DNA of 64,000 nt, taken from the NCBI GenBank assembly GCA_958450325.1, contig OY288251.1, forward strand, positions 11,922,001 through 11,986,000, written 5' to 3'. Below are positions 58,107 through 64,000 of the stretch, one piece after another; position 1 is the stretch's first letter, and each line of letters opens with the position of its first letter. The notes beneath the pieces are model-generated. The model was not told the DNA's origin. It was given only the letters and a program-made list of their open reading frames with translations, and made no database searches. A program made the position numbers and the translations under genes. Source of the stretch: Agrostemma githago (lineage: Eukaryota > Streptophyta > Magnoliopsida > Caryophyllales > Caryophyllaceae).

Positions 58107-58969
58107 TAGATAGATTGATACTCTATTATGTTGATTAATTTTCGCACATACACAATATGAAAATTTCAATATAATCTTAATTATTAAGAGGAGTTGTGGA
58201 CATGACATAGGTCCACCGCGACGCGGCCACGTGCGGGTTTGGGAAGGCGAATGAATCTCCATATGAGATGGGTCGAATTGAAATTTAAATCGAAGTGGAG
58301 TCGCCACCGAACTTTGTGGGAGTTCGGGCCCGTTCGAACCCACTCTATATCTTAGTGGGCCATGCACAAAGTATGGCCCATTCCGATGTCAGAGTTTATT
58401 GGGCTCGACCCTTTGCATTTGATACCGATACCGACATTATCGGATACCGTGTATTGAATGACTCTCGTGTGCCAATGGATTCGGATAACCGGAAACCATG
58501 GTTCTGAGTAAGGGGTGAGGGTACGTGTTGGGAAGTTCACAAAGAACACCCAACCTCGCCCGCACATTAGCAGCCTCTACTAAGATATCGTTTGATTTTG
58601 AAATACGCGCGTTAGTAATTCGATTGAATGATATGCAAACAATGTTTTGACTAAGCATGCAAAAATTTGAATAAGTTGCTACGTCGATTTAATGCATCTA
58701 AATTAACGTCAAAGTTGTATTTAGCATGCGAGGTTCGTTTTAGTATAATAAAACAAACAACGAAATAAAATACAAAGACAAGAACAAACGAGTTAGTAAC
58801 GATAATAACGGTTTGTAAATTGAATAAATGACATCAATATAAGGCAATGCATAGTTTTGAAAAGATGAATCATGTGATGGACTTGACACGTGATGACCGA
58901 AGTCATTAAAAGAATTTTATCGGGACTCAAAAGATGATGAAAGACTCACGGTTTTGATGAACCACGAGC

Positions 58970-59076
58970 CACTCGATCGAGTCACTGTGGGACTCGACTG
59001 AGTGGTCTCGAAAAAAGTATTCTGCCCAATTTTTGGGGTTCCACTCGATCGAGTGGGCTATGCACTCGATCGAGTG
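58970..59076. repeat. Palindrome cluster D1 in Tat2 LTR
   Basis: Units based on perfect palindrome CACTCGATCGAGTG: 58970, 58991 (degenerate), 59042 and 59063; pairs 21 bp apart. Confidence 0.85.
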
Positions 59077-59940
59077 CCCTCTGTACGAATTATGGTTTGT
59101 TTTGCTTTTGATTTCAAAATTGCTTTTTTTTTAAAAGATCGATAATTTTGCTAAGTCGTGTAAAAATATAGTATGATTTATACTCGACTTAAATATTGAT
59201 ACTCGTAATATTTGATGCTTGATTATAGAATCAATATCGAATATTTAGAGTGGATTTTGAAAAAAAAAGTTGTTTAGAAATCGTTTTGGATGTTATTAAG
59301 ACGAAATACTAACTCCACGTTGTAATGTCGTAATTAGTCTTTTCAGACCATGTGATCATTACTCGGCTTCAATGGGATTATCCTTAACATGATTTAATGA
59401 TTGATATCTTTAGATCCGATATTCGACTATGGAGTCGATATCGAATCCTAGGGACGACGCTTTATCGAAAATAGTACGATAATATCGATATTAGTAACGA
59501 GAAAAGAAATAAAAAAAGACGCGACGATGACCCGTATAAAAAAACGGACGGACGAAGAGGAAGAAAGACGAGAGAGAAAGAGAGAAGAAGGAGAAGACGG
59601 GATATGAATTTGACACCCTCAACCTACATGCTTAGTCTTCTCGGAATATGACTCGTCTAGTTGTGGCTTAGGCACAGGAGCTTCGAGATGATATAGGAAG
59701 AGTTATGGTGGTTTATAATTGTGAAGGGATTTGACGAGTTTTGCTCTCGAGTCTTTGACGAGTTTTGATCTTGGGTTTCCTAAAGGATTTATAGGGGAAT
59801 GGGATTGTATGGGATTGTATCGCCTAGGATGTTGATTGTTGTAAGGTTGTTAATTGTATGTGTGTTGTAATTGTCGTGGATGTTGTTGATGTTGTGTATC
59901 GGTGTGTATGAATGTGTGTGTATGTCTTGTGCAAGGGGGT

Positions 59941-59950
59941 CTATTTATAG
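59941..59950 (-). promoter_or_regulatory. TATA box of Tat2 LTR
   Basis: CTATAAATAG on the minus strand in the same context (CCTATAAATAG) as Tat1 5081-5090. Confidence 0.75.
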
Positions 59951-60118
59951 GAGAGCTTCCCGACCTTGACTAGGAGAGGTAGCTTTTCTTGGGTGAAAAG
60001 AAACACCGCTTTGGATAGGAAAATCAACAATCTGAGAGGAAACAGGATTCCGTCTTTGTATAGGAAAAGGTTGCTTGTAAGGGAAGAAAACACGCGGTTT
60101 TGGCTGATTTCATGAGTC

Positions 60119-60154
60119 CACTCGATCGAGTGAGCTGGTCCACTCGATCGAGTG
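60119..60154. repeat. Palindrome cluster D2 upstream of the Tat2 TATA box
   Basis: Two perfect CACTCGATCGAGTG copies at 60119 and 60141 (22 bp apart), 170-210 bp upstream of the TATA box in transcription direction. Confidence 0.85.
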
Positions 60155-60582
60155 GGTCTAACCGGGTGGGAGACCTTCTTAGAGATCGAGTTTTGTCCTT
60201 TTGGGGGAGTTTTAGTTGCTTAACTCTTCTTCATTGCTGATTTTTTGTAGGTGTCTGGCTTTGAGTTGGATTTTCGAGGTGGTGTGCCAGATATTTATGG
60301 CTCGGAAATGCTATTGACCGGGGTTTGACCCGGTCGCTAAGAAACGGTTTTGCCCTTGGTGTCGGTTTTGACCCAAATTAGTCTTATTTGATTGGAAATG
60401 ACCCACTGGGCCTGAATTTGAGGTTAGTTTTGTGAGATTTGTACTCCGTAAAAAGCCCAAGACAAATGCTAATGATTTTGAGCCCATATTCGAGTATGTC
60501 AAAGCACGTTTGCGTCCGATCATCATTGGGTGTTTTTTGGAAACTGCTATAGACACCTAATGACCAAATGTGGGTGTCTATA

Positions 60583-60595
60583 GAGTCCCCACTCT
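60583..60595 (-). promoter_or_regulatory. Polypurine tract of Tat2
   Basis: Minus-strand AGAGTGGGGACTC adjoining the LTR; one base differs from Tat1. Confidence 0.8.
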
Positions 60596-63186
60596 GACTG
60601 AGGCTTGGACAAGGCGAAAGTTAGAGTAGATACCAGGCTAATCAAAGATTAAGACCTGGCAGACTTCCGGTCGGGTCGTTTAAAGTCCATTAGACTCGCG
60701 TGAAGGGCTCGCCATGGCCAGCCAAAAGTTAGAAATCATACCTGAGCTGATGATGATAATTCTGTGAGGATTCAGACTTGTTGTATAAGTCCCGGGCGTG
60801 CCTGTATATAGGCTCATCCCGTTTCATGTCGCCTTGGGTTTTCTGCTGGGGAGATATGTGAGTTGCGCGGGCTTGCTTCCGAAGGCTTGAGTTGTACATG
60901 CTTTTTACGGTTACACGAAACTTTGCATGTAAAGCTTAGGTGAAACCCGACTCACGCTGGGGGATAAAAAAACATGATGTTCCTTGGGAAGCTAAGCTGT
61001 TACCTGAAATGTTAGACATATAGGCAGAAATAGCAAACATAGCAGATAGCTAGAAAACATACAGGAAATGCAGTTAGCATTTATAGACTGACTTGCGCTG
61101 GGGAATATAATTTTTGCTTCATTTTGAAATCGAAGTCCTGAAAGCAACTCACGTGCTAGGAGATAGGTTTTCAAAATGGAAAGGGTTAGAAAAGAAATTT
61201 TCAGTTTAAACAAACTGAAATTTGACCTTGTCGAAAAGGATTTTTTTTTCAAATGGCTAAGTTTTGCAAATTTTAAAATGAGAATTTGAAGAGAGATGCC
61301 TACCGACAGACTCGACTCTGGATGCGACAGGACGAGTTGACAGGCACGACTCGGACTCTCGAAGGGTTGGACCGTGACTCGGTAGGGGGTAGGTCACCTA
61401 AGATGACAAGACTCCTAAGTTGCGTTATTCCGTAGCCTAGGCGAGTGGCAACATGGTCGAGGTCGAAATGGGAACGTTTGGTCCTAGGGGGATCGCAGTA
61501 GTCAGTAATGAGACTGTTTTTGCGTGACATGAATTAGAAGTGACAATGCCGTAGTCTAGTGCTCTTTTGATTTTTTTTGGTTTTGGGGTATATTCCAAAA
61601 GTGGGTATTGCTTCGAGTCCTTGACGAATTCTCGTCTTCAACTGAGCCGAGTACTAGGACACTCTATAGAAAGGAGGCTAGTTTTTGAAAATCTTTTGGA
61701 TTTTGTGAGTGGATGGAGGTCTTCTGCCTAAGAGAAGCCTCCAGAAGAACAAAGCTAGCTATTGAGAACATGACAGTGTCGTGACCGGAATGATGGTGCT
61801 TTTTGAATGTGTGTCGATGTGGATGGTTGTGCCTCCGTTGAAAGGCTGCCTACGTATTCACGTGTAGTGAAATCAAACCAAGCCATAGTTCAGTGGTTGA
61901 AAGATATATTATGGTGCCTAGTCTATTAGGGCTTTGTGTGTAACTAGTCATAGCGATGGTGTAGGCTAGGTGCATTCCCAATGATGTCTTGATCAAAGGG
62001 CTATAATAGTTAGGATGTCGATCCTGTGACTGTGGGCGTTCTCCGGGGTAGCCCCTCAGAGGTGGTGTGAACTATTTGAGCATGTTCTATGCCGACGGCA
62101 AGTTGAGTTCCCATGTTTGGGGTTGGTAACTGGTTTGGATGTTTTTGGAAATGTGGTGCTAGGTCATAAGTGGCTTTGATGTTTTGACATCTGGAACTTG
62201 ATTTTGTGAAGCTAAGGCCTCGAGGGTAAGGTATTGCAATGTGGTAGGAAAGGGGAAGTCGAGTAAAAATGACTTGGACTTCGATCGGACAGGTTTGATA
62301 ATGCGGGATCTGGTTTCCATGTCTGGCCCTAATGGTTAGGGTGTATCCTATGGAGCTTGAATAATCCTCAAAATTTCGGGCTGTCTCTTAGCCTGGGTCT
62401 CTAGAAGGTCTTGAGGGTTGCAATGTGGGAAGGCTAGATGTGGTGTTAACTGACCAACTTGATTATCTCTTCTATTGAATGGTATGGATATTGATAATTT
62501 TTGAATTGACCGTACCGCGGTCGAGGGGCTTTCACTTGAGTTGACCGATAACCACGGTCATGGGTATTTGATTTTTTTTTTTGGTTAGTTGACCTCTTAG
62601 CCCCTGTCATGGGTGCCTTTTTTATGATGACCTGCTTTTTTTTATTCCGGCCTTTTGCTTTTTCTTGGACTTTTGTTTTTTTTTGTCCAGCTTTTTTTTA
62701 TCATAGCCAGCTCTTTTGTTTTGGCCGTTTGCTTTTTTTTGGTCAGACTAACACCTAAGGTAGGGATTGGTCAGTCTTATTGGAGGGGTGTTTATTGTGG
62801 GAAATGGGCTTGCTTCCAAACTAGGAGACTACCTAGATTTGTCATAGGATTCGATACCGCTCCTACTAAGGGTAGTTATGTGGCTTTCTATGTCAGACAT
62901 GGAACTGGTAAAGGAAAACACGGGACTCGGTTTCCTGTAGTCATTATAGATGTGCCTATAATAGTCACGTGCATGTGCTCACAGTGTATGGCGGTGTTCA
63001 TCATGTTCTCAAAAACACATAAGGAAAGTATATATGAGAAATAGAAAAGCTAACTTTATTGAATTTTGAAAAGAGGGCAGAATACAAATAACTTTGACTC
63101 TAACTTTGAAATTGAAATAAATAGAACATCCTAGACTCAGACTCAGACTCGGACTTAAACCAAATCTAGACTCTTGGATGAGGTTG
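60596..63186 (-). other. Noncoding interior of Tat2
   Basis: The first 150 bp match Tat1's 3' end. The rest is T-rich on the plus strand (long T-runs 62570-62740) with no Tat gene. An open frame at 62655-63044 (plus) begins in a T-run and shows no motif. A run of agtctgagtctg on the minus strand (63132-63155) recalls the Ser-Glu repeat that lies between protease and RT in Tat1. Confidence 0.6.
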
Positions 63187-64000
63187 TCAGTAGTGTTCGG
63201 CTTCTAAGGACTCCAGTGGATGTCCAGTATAGCCTTCGGTAGAAGCTTCACCCAGATCTCCATTATGTCGAAGATCATCTTCAGCCCTAGTGCCCATTTC
63301 AGTTAAAGTGACAAAGTTAGGCATGATAGCATACCGAAGATGGACCCAGTAGGAAGGGAGGAGGTTCTTGACAAAGGCCTCCACTAAAGTTTTTTCATTG
63401 GGCTTCTCCATCAGCTTCACGCTTTCGGCCCTCCAGCGTTGGAGGTATTTGGTGAAGCCTTCTTCGGGCTCCTGGGCCATGACTTCTAGGGTCAGCATGG
63501 TAGTCTGAAGTTCAGTATTATCAGAATAGTTTTTAGCGAACTGGTAGCCACATCTTCCCAAGTCGGGAATCTTTTTGCATTAAGCCTATGGAACCAGGCT
63601 TTTGGATATTTCCCGAGGGATGCACCGAACAAATTGATGAACATGTCGGCTTTGACCCCCTTGACTTCCATGAATTGTTCGAAAGCTCAGAGGTGTAAAA
63701 ATGGATCATCCATCCCTTCGAATATGGGTAACCCTTCTAAGTTGAGATCTTTTGGTAGTTTCTCACTAATGGGTGTATATTCTTGGGCATTTTTCGTGTG
63801 GATAGTGTTGTTCATTGAAAAGTGGACATGTTCCTCGAACTTACGGACCGCGCTGACCAGTTCAGCTAGGGGCCTAGTACTCTCAACCCCACCATTAGGG
63901 GTCTCTTGTTCCAAGACGTTTAAACGGGTAGCGATAGCTATTTGGTCGGACTTGATGGCTGTTAGTTGGGCCTCAATCTGAGTCAGCGAGACCGTCAATT
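63187..64000 (-). pseudogene. gag of Tat2, partial
   Basis: Homolog of the Tat1 gag from its N-terminal coiled region (DQIAIATRLNVLEQ, Tat1 DQIAIVTRVSAVEQ) through the capsid (TLEVMAQEPEEGFTKYLQRWRAES). It begins beyond the window edge. A TGA at 63687-63689 stands where Tat1 has Arg in RAF (CGA-to-TGA fits). A frameshift lies near 63550. It ends at TAG/TGA 63187 soon after the capsid, before the zinc motif. Confidence 0.88.

Larger units (their letters stand above)
58195..60582 (-). repeat. 3' LTR of Tat2
   Basis: 2388 bp; inner end TATAGACACC (TG mutated to TA), outer end ...TGTCCACA as in Tat1. The last about 400 bp (58195-58590) are well conserved with Tat1; the middle is diverged. No primer site follows the outer end, which shows it is the 3' LTR. 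Confidence 0.88.
58195..64000 (-). mobile_element. Tat2, Tat-type element lacking pol, cut by window edge
   Basis: Minus strand. 3' LTR 58195-60582, polypurine tract 60583-60595, about 2.6 kb of noncoding interior, gag 63187-64000. The conserved post-pol phrase (about 61850) lies only 1.3 kb from gag, so protease, RT, RNase H and integrase are deleted. The antisense gene of Tat1 is also absent. The 5' LTR is beyond the window. Confidence 0.85.

Noticed and set aside
62655..63044. 129-residue plus-strand ORF in Tat2 with a hydrophobic start
   Set aside because: Hydrophobic part is a T-run translation; no family recognised; lies in deleted noncoding interior.
1..64000. tRNA, rRNA or other RNA genes
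   Set aside because: The tRNA-like matches are short primer binding sites of LTR elements; no complete tRNA cloverleaf or rRNA stretch was seen by eye.

Overview
The window is repeat-dense plant DNA made almost entirely of nested LTR retrotransposons plus a few DNA transposons. Full-length Athila and Tat/Ogre Ty3-gypsy elements, a chromovirus, Stowaway-like MITEs and an XS-domain gene fragment point to a flowering plant, probably a eudicot. I cannot name the species from sequence alone. Family names rest on motifs and established plant retroelement knowledge; no database search was possible.

Left half (1-34010): three insertions nest inside one another. The oldest is Athila-B on the minus strand, with its 3' LTR at about 336-2112 and its env-like and pol remains at 27329-34010. 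Athila-A (plus strand, 2252-27328) inserted into it. A young Tat/Ogre element, Tat1 (plus strand, 4339-19664), inserted into Athila-A's gag with a perfect 5-bp duplication AAGAT. Tat1 has 2.57-kb LTRs about 0.6% apart by eye count, one nearly unbroken gag-pol frame (8000-14347, two internal stops), a second archaeal-type RNase H, and an antisense spliced gene with its own TATA box.

Middle (34.0-40 kb): a pol-less Ty1/copia derivative (34504-37615, TSD CATAG), a Stowaway-like MITE, and a broken XS-domain ORF related to SGS3/FDM RNA-silencing proteins.

Right half: a Tekay/Del-like chromovirus starts at 39970 with TGTAACAC next to the XS fragment. Its LTR is split by a non-autonomous Athila-C (minus strand, 42457-50205, TSD CCTCA). 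Its gag-pol (52864-56600) is decayed and carries a 201-bp MITE in the reverse transcriptase next to the catalytic motif. A CACTA-type terminus follows at 56679, then a tiny MITE, then Tat2 (minus strand, 58195 to beyond the window), a Tat relative whose pol is missing.

The most unusual signal is shared across elements. All three Athila and both Tat elements carry clusters of a short (9-19 bp) near-palindrome whose sequence is private to that element. Copies are spaced about 20-22 bp apart (about 30 bp in Athila-B). In the Athilas and Tat2 a cluster lies just upstream of the LTR TATA box, and in the Athilas a second cluster lies downstream of pol. In Athila-A copies also sit inside gag, where the spacing becomes 21 or 54 bp, so the reading frame is kept and they encode a short peptide repeat. 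I saw none in the chromovirus or copia element.
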